A DNA stretch of 64,000 nucleotides from Myxococcales bacterium (GCA_013297655.1 JAAFHV010000006.1:29623-93622); one strand, 5' to 3'; positions 47,556-59,870 are shown, counted from the stretch's first letter. Program-made: numbers and translations. Notes: generated by a model from the sequence alone, not told the origin.

Positions 47556-48575
47556 TCAGTGGCCGTGGGCAGGCGGAGCGCCGGTCGCCGCGGACGGCTG
47601 ACACACGGGGATCGAGCCGCCCTCGCACTGCGCCGCTCCGACCGCTGCGCAGGTGACCTCCACCTTGCGCCCGAGCGCGCAGTACGCCATCACGCCCGCG
47701 TCGCACACCGGCGCGTCGTCGATGGAGCAATCGGGCTTCCCGAGGACGTAGCAGCCCGCGGTTTTTCCTTGCCCCTCGCATCGAAGGCCGAGCGCGCCGC
47801 AATCGGTGACCTCGACGGCGCCCTTCTCGTTTCCACGCGGGCCCATGCACGAGACGAGTCGCTCGCCCTCGCAGTATCTCGCGCCGGGGGCGGAGCAGCG
47901 CGGTGCGCCCTCGGCCTCGCACGACGCGCGCTCGATTCCGTCGTCGTCCTTCCGCGCGACGCAGCGCTGCCCACGCTTGCACGCGATGCGCTCGGCGGCG
48001 CCGTCTTGGCAAGTGAGCACCGTCCCGCCGGCCTCGCAGCGGCCCTCCTTTGCGCCCGCGGGGCAGAGAGCGCGCGAAACGCAGGCGCTCTCGGTGAGGC
48101 CACCCGAATGTTTCACGAGCTCGCACGTGCCCTGGACCGTCGCGCAGTCGACCCGCTCCGCTTCGTCCGCGTCGTCGCCGCACTCGACGCGCGCGTTCCC
48201 GTCGCACGAGGTCGCGGTCTCGTGGTGGCTCGCGCAGAACGCCGCCGCGGCGCGATCGGCGGGCGCCTCGCACGCGTGCGCGGCTTCGCACGTTTTTGCA
48301 TGCATCATGCATACTTGTCGCGCGCTCGGGCCGCCCTCGCCGTCGCTCTTGGTGCCCATCTCCGCGACCCACGCGGTGATGCATTTGCCCGGGTCGCGCT
48401 TCTCGTTGCTTTGGTGGCCGTGGGCGCAGCTCGCCTGGAGCGCGCACGCGCGGGTGACCTCCGCGAACCAAGAAGGATCACGATCGCCGGCCGGCGGAGG
48501 CGAAGCGGGACGACACGCGACGACGAGCGCCACGATGGAGGAGACGACGGCGAGAGAGGCGAGCGGCCGATTCAT
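47556..48575 (-). CDS. Cys-rich lipoprotein
   Basis: The product is 339 residues with a lipobox at VVAC. The body has more than twenty Cys in regular spacing (CALQASC, CMMHAKTCEAAHAC, CDGNARVEC, CPAGAKEGRC, CSAPGARYC, CYVLGKPDC), probably disulfide-linked. Similar Cys-rich lipoproteins are common in myxobacterial genomes, with unknown roles. No enzyme motif is seen. It lies 14 bases downstream of the kinase-ATPase gene (same strand), so it may be part of its operon. Confidence 0.75.
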   Translation of the reverse strand: MNRPLASLAVVSSIVALVVACRPASPPPAGDRDPSWFAEVTRACALQASCAHGHQSNEKRDPGKCITAWVAEMGTKSDGEGGPSARQVCMMHAKTCEAAHACEAPADRAAAAFCASHHETATSCDGNARVECGDDADEAERVDCATVQGTCELVKHSGGLTESACVSRALCPAGAKEGRCEAGGTVLTCQDGAAERIACKRGQRCVARKDDDGIERASCEAEGAPRCSAPGARYCEGERLVSCMGPRGNEKGAVEVTDCGALGLRCEGQGKTAGCYVLGKPDCSIDDAPVCDAGVMAYCALGRKVEVTCAAVGAAQCEGGSIPVCQPSAATGAPPAHGH

Positions 48576-48589
48576 GCAGCGGGCTTCGA

Positions 48590-51277
<2,688 letters not shown>

Positions 51278-51560
51278 CGCTCGCACTACGCTAGCCCGGT
51301 CGGGGGGAGTTGGGAAAGGGCGAGCAGTTACGGGAACGTTCGAATAACCGAACCTACCTTCGGCCACCCGCGACTCCATCACGCGCCGACTCGTACCTGG
51401 CAAAAACCGCGGCGAATCGGTGTTCGTGTCGGTCATTGGCGACACTATCCGCGCACCAAAGCCTCCTGTTTGCGGTGGTCGCTGCGGCGACCACCTCGCG
51501 GCGGACGGGTCGGGCGGGCGGCGAGAGGATCGCGCTCCGACGGCCTGCTACCCTCTCGAG

Positions 51561-52529
51561 ATGGGGCGCGAAGCGAGGGTTGCGGAGGCCGCCGGCGACC
51601 GCGAGGCGTTCGAGCGATGCCTCGCGTACGTGCGCGAGAAGAGCGCAAACGAGACGGCGGGCATCTACGGACCAGCCTCGATCACGTGGGAAATCATGCG
51701 CGAGCCGTGCGTGCTCCTGGCGGCACCTTCGGCGGTGCTCCTCCAGCTCGCCCACCCTGCGATTTGCGACGGCGTGTCGCGCTACTCGTCGTTCGCCAAA
51801 GACTACGCCGGGCGCGCGCGCCGCACGTTCACCACGATGTACGATCTCGTGTTCGGCTCCGTGGCGGCGGCGACGAAGGTCTCGCACACGCTCTTCGCGA
51901 TGCACGGGCGCATCCGCGGTACCGTCGACGAGCCAGGCTCGCCCTGGCACGGGCGCAGCTATCGCGCGAACGAGCAAGAGCTCCTTCGCTGGGTGGCGGT
52001 AACACTCCCCGTTTGCGTGAACCAAGTGTTCGATCGCGCCGTGAGGCCGCTCGATCGCGCGGACCGCGAGCGGCTCTACGCCGAGCAAAAGGTGGGCGCC
52101 GCGGCCGTGGGGGTGCTCCCCGAGGTCATGCCCGCCACCCTCGCGACGTTCGAGGATTGGTACCTACGAGCTTCGTCACCGGAGCACCTCCACGTCGGCG
52201 ACAAGGCGCGCGCGCTCTTCGCGGCGCTACAGGCGGGCCGAAAGAGCCTCGTGCTCCGAACGCTCTCCGCGGCGTTCCTCCCGGCCCACGTCCGCGAGGG
52301 CTATGGCCTCCCGTTCGGGGCTCGCGAGAAGGCCGTGCTCGCGGGCGTGCTCGGCGGTTTGCGCGCGGGCAATCGTGTGCTCCCGCGCAGCCTTCGTTCG
52401 GTCCTCGCGTTCCACCAGGGCACGCTACGCGTCGCCGAGGGTCGCGGCGCGACGGCGCCTTGGACCACGCGCATCGCCCACGCCCTCACCCGGGTCGCCC
52501 CCCTGCCGACGACCCTTGGAAGTCCCTGA
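51561..52529 (+). CDS. MpaB/DUF2236-family oxygenase
   Basis: The product is 322 residues from the ATG at 51561. Family features are YGPASITWEIMREP, LLQLAHPAICDGV and RARRTFTTMYDLVFG, followed by KVSHTLFAMHGRIRG, whose His is a candidate heme ligand by comparison with latex-clearing protein. DUF2236 proteins include MpaB-type and rubber-oxygenase-related heme enzymes. It has no signal peptide. Its stop codon falls inside the first copy of a 27-bp tandem repeat, so the last residues (TTLGSP) are encoded by the repeat itself. Confidence 0.85.
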   Translation: MGREARVAEAAGDREAFERCLAYVREKSANETAGIYGPASITWEIMREPCVLLAAPSAVLLQLAHPAICDGVSRYSSFAKDYAGRARRTFTTMYDLVFGSVAAATKVSHTLFAMHGRIRGTVDEPGSPWHGRSYRANEQELLRWVAVTLPVCVNQVFDRAVRPLDRADRERLYAEQKVGAAAVGVLPEVMPATLATFEDWYLRASSPEHLHVGDKARALFAALQAGRKSLVLRTLSAAFLPAHVREGYGLPFGAREKAVLAGVLGGLRAGNRVLPRSLRSVLAFHQGTLRVAEGRGATAPWTTRIAHALTRVAPLPTTLGSP

Positions 52530-52641
52530 CGAGCGACGACCCTTGGAAGTCCCTGACGAGCGACGACCCTTGGAAGTCCCTGACGAGCGACGACCCTTGG
52601 AAGTCCCTGACGAGCGACGACCCTTGGAAGTCCCTGACGAG
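52507..52641 (+). repeat. Tandem array of five identical 27-bp units
   Basis: Five perfect copies of a 27-base unit (core CCCTTGGAAGTCCCTGACGA) lie end to end. The first copy overlaps the end of the MpaB-type gene, including its stop; the rest is intergenic before a convergent gene. The unit length is a multiple of three, so two other forward frames and the reverse frames remain open through the array. A 21-base near-copy occurs at 12206-12226. Confidence 0.95.
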
Positions 52642-52715
52642 GGACCGCGCTCTCTACGCGCATGGAGACCACGGCCGCCTCGACGACACGTGCACCCTAC
52701 ATTCGACACGAGCCG

Positions 52716-53873
52716 TTAGAACGCTTCGTTGATTTGGATATAGAAGTTGGGCTCGCCTTCGTTCGACACGCCGACGTCGAAGCGCCCGTTCAAGCGCTCG
52801 TCGCGGTCGAACATGAAGCGGACGCCGCCGCCGGCAGCGCCCTTGATGTCGCTCGGTTTGAACTCGAGGAGGCTCGGCGCGACCATGCCGACGCTGCCGA
52901 ACGCGACGCCGCCGAAGCGCCACGCGATGGGAAAGCGGTATTCGGCCTGGGTGATGACGGCGTTCTGATCACGAAAGCGACCCTCGAAGTAACCGCGCAT
53001 ACGAAACTGACCGCCGAGGGCGGGCAAGTGGCTGAACGGTACGTCCCAAAACGTAGACGCGCCGTACCCCTGGAGAGCCAACGTGTGCCCGAACCAGAGC
53101 GGTATGTATTTGCGAATATCGACGGTGAAGAGTGAAAACGAGTGCGTGCCGCCGAGGGCCTGCCCGTAGAACATGCCTTGCACCGCGACATAGGTGCCAC
53201 TCCGCGTAGAAAAGTAGTTGTCGCGTGAGTCGTAGGTGAACCGAAACCCGAGGCCGGTGACCAAGCTCCCGCCGCGACCGAGCACTGCCGGGTTGTTCGC
53301 GAGCTGCCCTTGCGGGTTGTCGAGCTTGGTGATGTCGATCTGCTCGACGTGCGCCTGAGGGCCGAAGTAGGCATAAGGCGCGAGCTGGCGGGAGAGGCCG
53401 AGACGACCACGAAAGAGCGTATAGTTGAACTGCTCTTCTGCCGTATGAGGGGTAGTCGCGCCGATACCCCAAAAGCGATCCAAGAGGCGCTCGTGGCTGA
53501 ACTCGCCCTCGACCAAGAATTTGCCGTGATCGATGTAGAGCGTGGGCGAGACCTGAACGAGGAGCTGCTTCGTGATCGTGTAAATGAAGTCGCCCTTCAC
53601 GTTCGAGGGGCGGTCGTCCAGTGTCTCCCCCGGGAGGCGAAAATAGCCGAACCCGGCTACTCCCGCGGCGAGCTTGGTCTCCGGGGAGTAATAGAGCGCG
53701 GGCACGGCGAGGCCGCCGTAGTAGGTGCGGTCGTCTTTTTTCTTCGGCTTTACCGCGGTAGAGCCGGCTTGATCGATGGTCTTCGTGCCTTGCGCGCGCG
53801 CCGAGTCCACCGCGCCGAGGACGAGGACGTGCGCAAAAAGGATTGCCGCAACGACGCGAGCTCGCGCCCTCAA
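52716..53873 (-). CDS. Omp85-like outer-membrane protein (surface antigen/BamA-TamA barrel)
   Basis: The product is 385 residues with a TTG start at 53873 that overlaps the upstream stop by 4 bases (TTGA). A signal peptide ends near AQG (residue 25). The barrel (from about 45) shows Omp85 surface-antigen features: YYGGLAVPALYYSPET, LVTGLGFRFTYDSRDNYF, a conserved (R)xRGY turn in FRMRGYFEG, and a final strand ending INEAF. No POTRA domain is present, so it is a short, barrel-only Omp85-type protein, perhaps exporting a lipid or peptide. It is co-translated with the small barrel at 53870-54613. Confidence 0.85.
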   Translation of the reverse strand: MRARARVVAAILFAHVLVLGAVDSARAQGTKTIDQAGSTAVKPKKKDDRTYYGGLAVPALYYSPETKLAAGVAGFGYFRLPGETLDDRPSNVKGDFIYTITKQLLVQVSPTLYIDHGKFLVEGEFSHERLLDRFWGIGATTPHTAEEQFNYTLFRGRLGLSRQLAPYAYFGPQAHVEQIDITKLDNPQGQLANNPAVLGRGGSLVTGLGFRFTYDSRDNYFSTRSGTYVAVQGMFYGQALGGTHSFSLFTVDIRKYIPLWFGHTLALQGYGASTFWDVPFSHLPALGGQFRMRGYFEGRFRDQNAVITQAEYRFPIAWRFGGVAFGSVGMVAPSLLEFKPSDIKGAAGGGVRFMFDRDERLNGRFDVGVSNEGEPNFYIQINEAF

Positions 53874-54613
53874 AACACGAACTCCGGCAGGTATATCTGG
53901 AAGCCCAGCACGAGGCCGAAGTCGGAGAAATCGACCCGCGTGCGCCTCCCGTCGCTTCGCAGCAGGAGGCGCGCGAACGACGCTCGGCCCGCGACGTCGA
54001 ACGCGATGCCCTTCGTGAGGAAATACGTGATGCCGCCGCCGACGCCGACCGCAAGGCCGCGCCCGGTAGACTCGCTGCCCTGCGCGCTCGACCCGAGGCT
54101 GCGCTCTTCGTCGTAGTAGGTGCGGTAGCTCCAGTCGGCCTCGCCAAAGATGGCCCAACCGTTCCCGACCGGCACGTAATAACGAAACCAGGGGCCGACC
54201 TCGAACGACTGCTCCGACCCCTCCGTCACGATACCCGGCGCGCCACTCGTGCCCGCCAACGTCACGCGGTGGAGCGCCACGTCGTAGCGGGCGCGGAGCC
54301 CGACGAGGAACCGATCGACGAGGAAATAACCGTTTCGCGAGGTGATCCCGTAACGCGACGAGCGCGTGGTGGTGGCCCCGGGCTCACGCCCCTCGAACGC
54401 CGACGACTCGACCGTCGCGCCAAAACCTGCCGCCCACGAGCCGCGCGGGAAGTACTCGCCCTTCGGCACATAGTCCGGCTTGGGCGGCGGGGCCTCTGCT
54501 CGCGCGGGCAGCTCGACCGCGAGCACGAGCGACACAGCGGCGCACCAAGCGACGACGGGGCGGCCCCAGGCCCTCGCGGCCGCGGGACGCGTGTGGGCGG
54601 CAAAGTGCGGCAT
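53870..54613 (-). CDS. Small outer-membrane beta-barrel protein
   Basis: The product is 247 residues from the ATG at 54613 with a signal peptide (VSLVLAVELPARA). Eight to ten amphipathic strands follow, such as YGITSRNGYFLVDRFLVGLRARYD and FEVGPWFRYYVPVGNGWAIFGEAD, and the chain ends IYLPEFVF, a terminal Phe Bam signal. It resembles OmpW/OmpA-like small barrels. Its stop overlaps the TTG start of the Omp85-like gene, so both are made together. It is divergent from a transporter gene 81 bases away. Confidence 0.8.
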   Translation of the reverse strand: MPHFAAHTRPAAARAWGRPVVAWCAAVSLVLAVELPARAEAPPPKPDYVPKGEYFPRGSWAAGFGATVESSAFEGREPGATTTRSSRYGITSRNGYFLVDRFLVGLRARYDVALHRVTLAGTSGAPGIVTEGSEQSFEVGPWFRYYVPVGNGWAIFGEADWSYRTYYDEERSLGSSAQGSESTGRGLAVGVGGGITYFLTKGIAFDVAGRASFARLLLRSDGRRTRVDFSDFGLVLGFQIYLPEFVF

Positions 54614-54694
54614 CGCCCCGTCTTGCCCGAAACCCTCTCGCGATTCAATCGCCAAGCTCGCGATCGGGGTACGCTTGCGCCCGTGCGTGAACCC

Positions 54695-56089
54695 ATGTCC
54701 ACGTCGCCCGAGAGAACCGCCGAGCCCGTGAAATCGGACGGAAGCGCGCCATCGAACGACGCCAAAGAGCCCGTTTCTCCCGCAAAAAAGGGCCCCGGGC
54801 TCTACCTTCAGGTGCTCGTCGCGATCGCGCTCGGCGTTCTGCTCGGCTGGCGCGCGCCGACGGTCGCCCAGGAGATGAAGCCCCTCGGTGACGTGTTCGT
54901 GAAGCTCATCAAGATGCTGATCGCGCCGATCGTGTTTTGCACGGTTGCGGCCGGAATCGCGGGAATGGGTGACCTGAAAAAGGTCGGTAGGGTGGGCGCG
55001 AAGGCGCTTCTTTACTTCGAGGTCATGACGACCATTGCGCTTGTCGTGGGGCTCGGCGTCGTGCATCTGGCGCGCCCCGGTAGCGGACTTCATGCCAACG
55101 CCGCGTCGCTCGACACGAAGAGCCTCGACGCGACCTTGGCCGCCGCCTCCGCCGGCCATCCGAAGGCTGAGGGGTTCGTCGGCCACCTGACCGCGATCGT
55201 GCCGGAGAGCTTCTTCGGCGCGTTCACGAGCGGCGAGGTGCTCCAGGTGCTGCTCCTCGGCGTGCTCACCGGAATGGCGCTCGCGTCGATGGGCGCCAAG
55301 GGCAAGCCGATGCTCGATTGGCTCGGCCACGCGACGAAGGTGCTCTTCACCATCATCGGGTTCGTCATGCGCCTCGCGCCGATCGGAGCGTTCGGGGCGA
55401 TGGCCTTCACGATAGGCAAGTTCGGCCTCGGAAGCCTGAAGAACCTCTTCGCGCTGATGATCACGTTCTACGCCACGGCCGGCTTCTTCGTGATCGTGGT
55501 CCTCGGCGCGGTGCTCCGCGGTTACCTCGGATTGTCGATCTTCAAGCTACTTCGGTATCTCAAAGAAGAGCTCGTCATCGTGCTCGGCACCTCGTCGTCC
55601 GAGTCGGCGCTGCCGCGGCTCATGAAGCGCCTGGAGGGCCTCGGCGCGAAGCCGGAGGTGGTGCGCCTGGTCGTCCCGACGGGGTACTCCTTCAACCTCG
55701 ACGGCACTTGCATTTACCTCACCCTCGCCGCGCTCTTCGTCGCGCAGGCCCTCGACGTGAAGCTGTCGCTCAAAGACGAGATATCCCTCCTCGCGGTGCT
55801 GCTCGTCACGTCGAAAGGCGCCGCGGGCGTGACGGGGAGCGGGTTCGTCACCCTCGCCGCGACGTTGGCCGCGACAGGGAGCGTGCCCGTCGCCGGAATC
55901 ACGCTCCTCCTCGGGGTCGATCGTTTCATGAGCGAGGCGCGCTCGCTCACGAACTTCGTCGGCAACGCCGTCGCGACCCTGGTCGTCGCGAAGTGGGAAA
56001 ACTCCCTCGATTTGCAGCGCGCGAAGCGTGTCCTCGACGTACCCGCCCTCGGCGCGATCGCGCTCGAGGACGACGATCACGGACCGTGA
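54695..56089 (+). CDS. Dicarboxylate/amino acid:cation symporter (DAACS family)
   Basis: The product is 464 residues with eight or so membrane helices and re-entrant loops. Family motifs are present: TSSSESALPRLM (serine-rich hairpin loop HP1), FNLDGTCIY (NMDGT-type motif), and LLVTSKGAAGVTGSGFVTL (HP2). Members are Na+- or H+-coupled importers of C4-dicarboxylates, glutamate or aspartate (DctA/GltP type). The first 30 residues form a polar cytoplasmic lead. An in-frame GTG at 54683 is an alternative start. It may be functionally linked to the divergent outer-membrane pair. Confidence 0.93.
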   Translation: MSTSPERTAEPVKSDGSAPSNDAKEPVSPAKKGPGLYLQVLVAIALGVLLGWRAPTVAQEMKPLGDVFVKLIKMLIAPIVFCTVAAGIAGMGDLKKVGRVGAKALLYFEVMTTIALVVGLGVVHLARPGSGLHANAASLDTKSLDATLAAASAGHPKAEGFVGHLTAIVPESFFGAFTSGEVLQVLLLGVLTGMALASMGAKGKPMLDWLGHATKVLFTIIGFVMRLAPIGAFGAMAFTIGKFGLGSLKNLFALMITFYATAGFFVIVVLGAVLRGYLGLSIFKLLRYLKEELVIVLGTSSSESALPRLMKRLEGLGAKPEVVRLVVPTGYSFNLDGTCIYLTLAALFVAQALDVKLSLKDEISLLAVLLVTSKGAAGVTGSGFVTLAATLAATGSVPVAGITLLLGVDRFMSEARSLTNFVGNAVATLVVAKWENSLDLQRAKRVLDVPALGAIALEDDDHGP

Positions 56090-56141
56090 GCGAACGGCCG
56101 CACTCCCGAACGGCCGTGTCGCTTCGGCGGAGCGCGGGTGC

Positions 56142-56699
56142 TCAGCGCGAGCGGGGCGGGACGGCGGCAGTGCAATACCGCGTGCCGCAGTCCTTCCCGT
56201 CGACCTTGATCGTGGTCTCGCCGGTGCACTTGTTGGGCTTGGTCGCCCCCGCTTTGTAAACGGAGAACTTGAAGCGGCTCTTGTCGTTCGGGTCGGGGGT
56301 GCTCGCGATTCGGTCTTTCTCGGCGTCGCACTTTTTGGCGAGCTCGGCGGCCGCCTTCGCTGCGATTTCCGACGCCGTCGGTGCCTTCTTCGGTTGCGTA
56401 GCTTCTTTGTAGTGCGCCAAAACGTCCGCGCACTTCGCGTTCGCGACCCGCGCCTTCGCTCGCCACGTGTAGGTCTCCACGACCTCGACGGTGATGTTGC
56501 CGACCACCTCGCGACGGTCGCCGTTCTTCATCCCCGCTTGTCCGCCGCGGTTCAAGATCAGGTAACAGGACCCGCCCTGATCCCCCACGAAGTACACGAT
56601 GTCGTCTGGTGTATCGGAGGCGGCCGGCCGCTCCATGCCGACGAACGCGACGAGCCCGAATCCTACGCCTACGAACCCTACAATAAGCTTACGGATCAT
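56142..56699 (-). CDS. Small exported protein, unknown function
   Basis: The product is 185 residues with a signal peptide or N-terminal membrane anchor (KLIVGFVGVGFGLVAFVGM). The mature part has about six Cys and beta strands (SCYLILNRGG, NITVEVVETYTWRAKARV) followed by a long Ala/Lys helix and a final Cys-pair segment (CGTRYC). It could be a disulfide-stabilised periplasmic protein. It lies 79 bases downstream of another 185-residue exported protein on the same strand, and the two may be an operon. No family recognised. Confidence 0.7.
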   Translation of the reverse strand: MIRKLIVGFVGVGFGLVAFVGMERPAASDTPDDIVYFVGDQGGSCYLILNRGGQAGMKNGDRREVVGNITVEVVETYTWRAKARVANAKCADVLAHYKEATQPKKAPTASEIAAKAAAELAKKCDAEKDRIASTPDPNDKSRFKFSVYKAGATKPNKCTGETTIKVDGKDCGTRYCTAAVPPRSR

Positions 56700-56778
56700 G
56701 TGTCGTTCACTCCTACGGTGAGCTGCAAATCACGAATCCCTGGTGTGACCCGAACGCGCGGCGCGCGGTTCGAGGCGG

Positions 56779-57336
56779 TCACTGACACGTGAGCTTGAAC
56801 GTCGCCGTGATCGGGCTCGCCATGTAGCTGGGGTTCTCGGCGCCGAATCCGAACTTCACGCGCTTGCAGTAGAGGCGCGCCGACACCGGGAGGCGAACCG
56901 AGGTTTGGCCGGTCGCGCACGCGTCTTTCAGCACCTTCACGAGGGCAGCTTCGACCTTCGCTTCGTCCTTCTTCTGCTCGATCGCTTGGAGGGCGGCGGC
57001 CACCTTCCCGGACTCGCGCGACTCCTTGCTTCCGAAGGTGGTGGCGAGGCCGTCGGCGCCGACGACCTTGTTCACGCGATACCCACTTTGGCGGCACTGG
57101 GCGAGAAAGTCCGCCTCCGGGCCGACATAATGGGTAATGACGGTGTTCGTGGTCGTACCTTTGCTATTGACCGAGATCTCGCCTTGCGTGTTGAGCTTCG
57201 CGATCGCGATCGCGTTGTCGCCGCCGGTGAGGCCGGCGAGCTTGAACGGATCCGGCGCCTGCGCCTCGGCGGCGGGGGCGAACAGAGCGAGACCGACGAC
57301 GGCGACGACGAGACCAGAGACGAGCTTCTTGTTCAT
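56779..57336 (-). CDS. Small exported protein, unknown function
   Basis: The product is 185 residues with a classic signal peptide (SGLVVAVVGLALFAPAAEAQA). The mature chain has strands and helices (NAIAIAKLNTQGEI, VGPEADFLAQCRQSGYRVNKV) and three Cys. A ribosome site (AAGGA) precedes the ATG at 57336. It pairs with the equally long gene at 56142 downstream on the same strand; whether they are diverged paralogues is not visible by eye. Function unknown. Confidence 0.7.
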   Translation of the reverse strand: MNKKLVSGLVVAVVGLALFAPAAEAQAPDPFKLAGLTGGDNAIAIAKLNTQGEISVNSKGTTTNTVITHYVGPEADFLAQCRQSGYRVNKVVGADGLATTFGSKESRESGKVAAALQAIEQKKDEAKVEAALVKVLKDACATGQTSVRLPVSARLYCKRVKFGFGAENPSYMASPITATFKLTCQ

Positions 57337-57765
57337 TTGTGACTGTCCTTTCCGACGAACGACGAACGATCGTGCGAGGACGCGCGCGAACGGCACTGCG
57401 ATGCCGGCCGACGCGACGACGCACGTAAGAACCAAGACGTGAGGGCGACGCGGAGCCGGCCGGTGCGCCTCGAAACACGAGGACGCGATGACTCGACAGA
57501 GCGCCGCTCGAGGCGAGCCTGCTACGAGCGAGGGAGCGCGAATTCGCCCCCTCGCCCGCAGCCGGTGTTCGTCTCGAGGACAGCTAGAGCACGAGCCGGG
57601 CCAGCGCCAAGCAGTGCCCAATTTTGCCCATTTTTTGGGATTTTCACTCCGCGAGGTCTCGCCGAGTAGCCTGCGGAGCTACAGGGTACGACCGGATGTC
57701 TACGGCCAGGCTACAGGCCGCTCGCAGAGGACTGATCGCGCGGGCTCCGCGTTATCTTGAGCGAC
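57337..57765. other. Divergent intergenic region
   Basis: These 429 bases separate the divergent small exported-protein pair and a lipoprotein gene. A short AT-richer run (57606-57646), with a repeated GCCCA-T-tract, could be promoter DNA for the plus-strand gene. No gene was found; the weak frames lack a start with a ribosome site and resemble no family. Confidence 0.45.
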
Positions 57766-58461
57766 ATGAGGGAAAGTCGGATCGTTCAGGGGTTAGGTGT
57801 CGTCGCGATCGCGCTCGCAGCCCAAGGCTGCGCATCGGGGCCTTTCGCGCTCGAGGTTCGTCACGCCGGGAAGCTCGATCCGGAGAAGGACGAGCGCATC
57901 GCGGAGGCCGCGCAGGCCTTGCCATGGGACGCGCCCTACGACGATATCCTCGTCACGAACGAGCTCCCGGATGGCCTCGTGATGGAGAAGGGCACCCTGA
58001 CCGCCCAGAGTGACAAATTCACCATTCTAGGAGACGTTCGCTCCTTCATGGACGACACCCGCCAGGTAGCGTTCGCGAAATCAGTATTCTGGTACGAGTC
58101 GATGCACGAGACACACGGCACCGGGCGCGACGTATTCTGCAAGGTGCAAACGCCGCTCCGCACCCTCACCCTCGGGATATTCGCGCTCGTGTCGCCGACG
58201 AGTTGGCCATGTTATGTGCTCTACACGAAGAAGCTCACCACCAACGCGGCGATCCATCGCGGGGAAATGCGGCGCGCGGCGCGGGCGATGGGGGGCAATC
58301 TGGTCATCCTCACGGGGCTCGACTCGGTCAGCCAATCTTACGTGACCGGCTATGGCGCAAACGCGGGCACGGGGTTCGAGTCGGTGCCCGGTGGCTCGGC
58401 GCACGGGTGGGTCTTGATCGACAAATCACGCGCCAAGATTACGCCCACGAGCGCTCCCTGA
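57766..58461 (+). CDS. Lipoprotein of unknown function
   Basis: The product is 231 residues from the ATG at 57766 (a TTG 9 bases before is also in frame). The lipobox is AAQGC. The body includes a possible strand-rich region (GLVMEKGTLTAQSDKFTIL) and one hydrophobic segment (LTLGIFALVSPTSWPCYVLY) that might be a membrane-embedded hairpin. RAARAMGGNLVILTGLDSV resembles the late helix of small envelope-associated lipoproteins. It is convergent with the sigma54 activator gene, 47 bases apart. Confidence 0.75.
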   Translation: MRESRIVQGLGVVAIALAAQGCASGPFALEVRHAGKLDPEKDERIAEAAQALPWDAPYDDILVTNELPDGLVMEKGTLTAQSDKFTILGDVRSFMDDTRQVAFAKSVFWYESMHETHGTGRDVFCKVQTPLRTLTLGIFALVSPTSWPCYVLYTKKLTTNAAIHRGEMRRAARAMGGNLVILTGLDSVSQSYVTGYGANAGTGFESVPGGSAHGWVLIDKSRAKITPTSAP

Positions 58462-58508
58462 TTGTGTGTGTGTCGAGGACTCTCGCGACCCTGTCGCACG
58501 CGGGCCGC

Positions 58509-59870
58509 TCAGGAGCTCTCTTCGTCGCCACCTCCGCGGAGCCCGTGCCTCCGCGCGAGGCGATAAAGATACACCCGGTTGATGCCGGCGGCGCTCGCGG
58601 CCGCGCGCACGTTTCCCTCGTGGAGACTCAAGAGGCCCGTGACGTAGGCCGTCTCGAAGCCGTCGAGGGCGCGCTTCCGGGCCTCCGCGAACGAGAGACG
58701 CGGATCGACCCCCGAGTACCCGGGGATCGCGCCGTCCACGCTCGGTGGAGGAGCGTCGTCGAACACGAGGCAGCGCTCGAGGTAGTTCCGTAGCTCGCGC
58801 ACGTTGCCGGGCCACGCGCCCTGTTCCATGCGCCGCAAGTGCTCGGGGGAGAGGAGCCGCGCCACCTGCTCCTGCTGCGCACCGAGCGACGAGAGCACGT
58901 TTCGACAGAGGTCGACGAGATCGACTGCGCGCTTTCGAAGCGGCGGCATGGTCGCCTTGATGACGGCCAATCGGTAGTACAAATCGGCGCGAAAACGCCC
59001 AGCGTTGACCTCAGCGCGGAGGTCGCGGTTCGTCGCCGCGATGACACGCACGTCGATCGGCACGTGCCGATTCGACCCTACGCGGCGGACCGTGCGGGCC
59101 TCGAGGACGCGGAGGAGCTTGGGCTGGAGGTCGGCCGCGAGCTCGCCGATCTCGTCGATGAAAACGGTGCCACCATTCGCGGCCTCGAAGGCGCCGATGC
59201 GACGGGCGTCGGCGCCGGTGAAGGCTCCCTTTTCGTGACCGAAGAGCTCCGACTCGAGGAGGGTGGGCGGGATCGCGCCGCAGTCGACGATCACGAACGG
59301 CGCCGCTCTTCGATCGCTCGCGCCGTGCACGGCCTCTGCTGCGGCGCCTTTGCCGGTCCCCGTTTCTCCCTCGAGCAGCACCGTCGCGTTGCTCGTTGCG
59401 GCCTTCTCGAGGAGGGCAAAGACCGATCGCATCGCGCTCGAGCGACCAGTCATCGCGCCGAAGGCGACCCGCGGTGAAATAGGCAATCGATTGTGGCTCG
59501 CGTGCGCGCGGAGCTCGATCGTGGTGCGCCCGATGCGGAGCTGAGCTCCGCCTTGGAGGAATGCCTCTTTGATGCGTATGCCATTCACGAACGTGCCATT
59601 GCGGCTCGCCAAATCGCGAACCAGCGGGCCCTCTGGCACGACCACGATCTCGGAGTGGAAACGAGAGACGAGGGGGTCGCGGAGCACGAAATCACACGAG
59701 GGGTGCGCCCCGAGGGTGAGCCTATCGCCCTCGGACTCCACCGCGTTGCCGCGATCGGCGCCATCGATCACCTCGAGTCGCACGCGACGGACACGATCCG
59801 AGAATGAGCCGTCGCCGTCCTCGGTAGAACGGGCCCAGTCGTCGTCGGAGGTGATCTCGGCCTCGGCCAT
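58509..59870 (-). CDS. FHA-domain sigma54-dependent transcriptional activator
   Basis: The product is 453 residues from the ATG at 59870. An FHA domain (about 50-125: [22 protein letters not shown], then [13 protein letters not shown]) binds phosphothreonine. The AAA+ domain has Walker A GETGTGKG (usually ending E), GAFTGA for sigma54 contact, and Walker [14 protein letters not shown] Fis-type helix-turn-helix ends the protein ([19 protein letters not shown]). It is 126 bases downstream of a Ser/Thr kinase on the same strand, so the kinase probably creates the phosphothreonine it reads. Targets are unknown. Confidence 0.94.
   Translation of the reverse strand: MAEAEITSDDDWARSTEDGDGSFSDRVRRVRLEVIDGADRGNAVESEGDRLTLGAHPSCDFVLRDPLVSRFHSEIVVVPEGPLVRDLASRNGTFVNGIRIKEAFLQGGAQLRIGRTTIELRAHASHNRLPISPRVAFGAMTGRSSAMRSVFALLEKAATSNATVLLEGETGTGKGAAAEAVHGASDRRAAPFVIVDCGAIPPTLLESELFGHEKGAFTGADARRIGAFEAANGGTVFIDEIGELAADLQPKLLRVLEARTVRRVGSNRHVPIDVRVIAATNRDLRAEVNAGRFRADLYYRLAVIKATMPPLRKRAVDLVDLCRNVLSSLGAQQEQVARLLSPEHLRRMEQGAWPGNVRELRNYLERCLVFDDAPPPSVDGAIPGYSGVDPRLSFAEARKRALDGFETAYVTGLLSLHEGNVRAAASAAGINRVYLYRLARRHGLRGGGDEESS

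Noticed and set aside
52507..52641. CRISPR array
   Set aside because: The five units are contiguous with no spacers and no cas genes are nearby.
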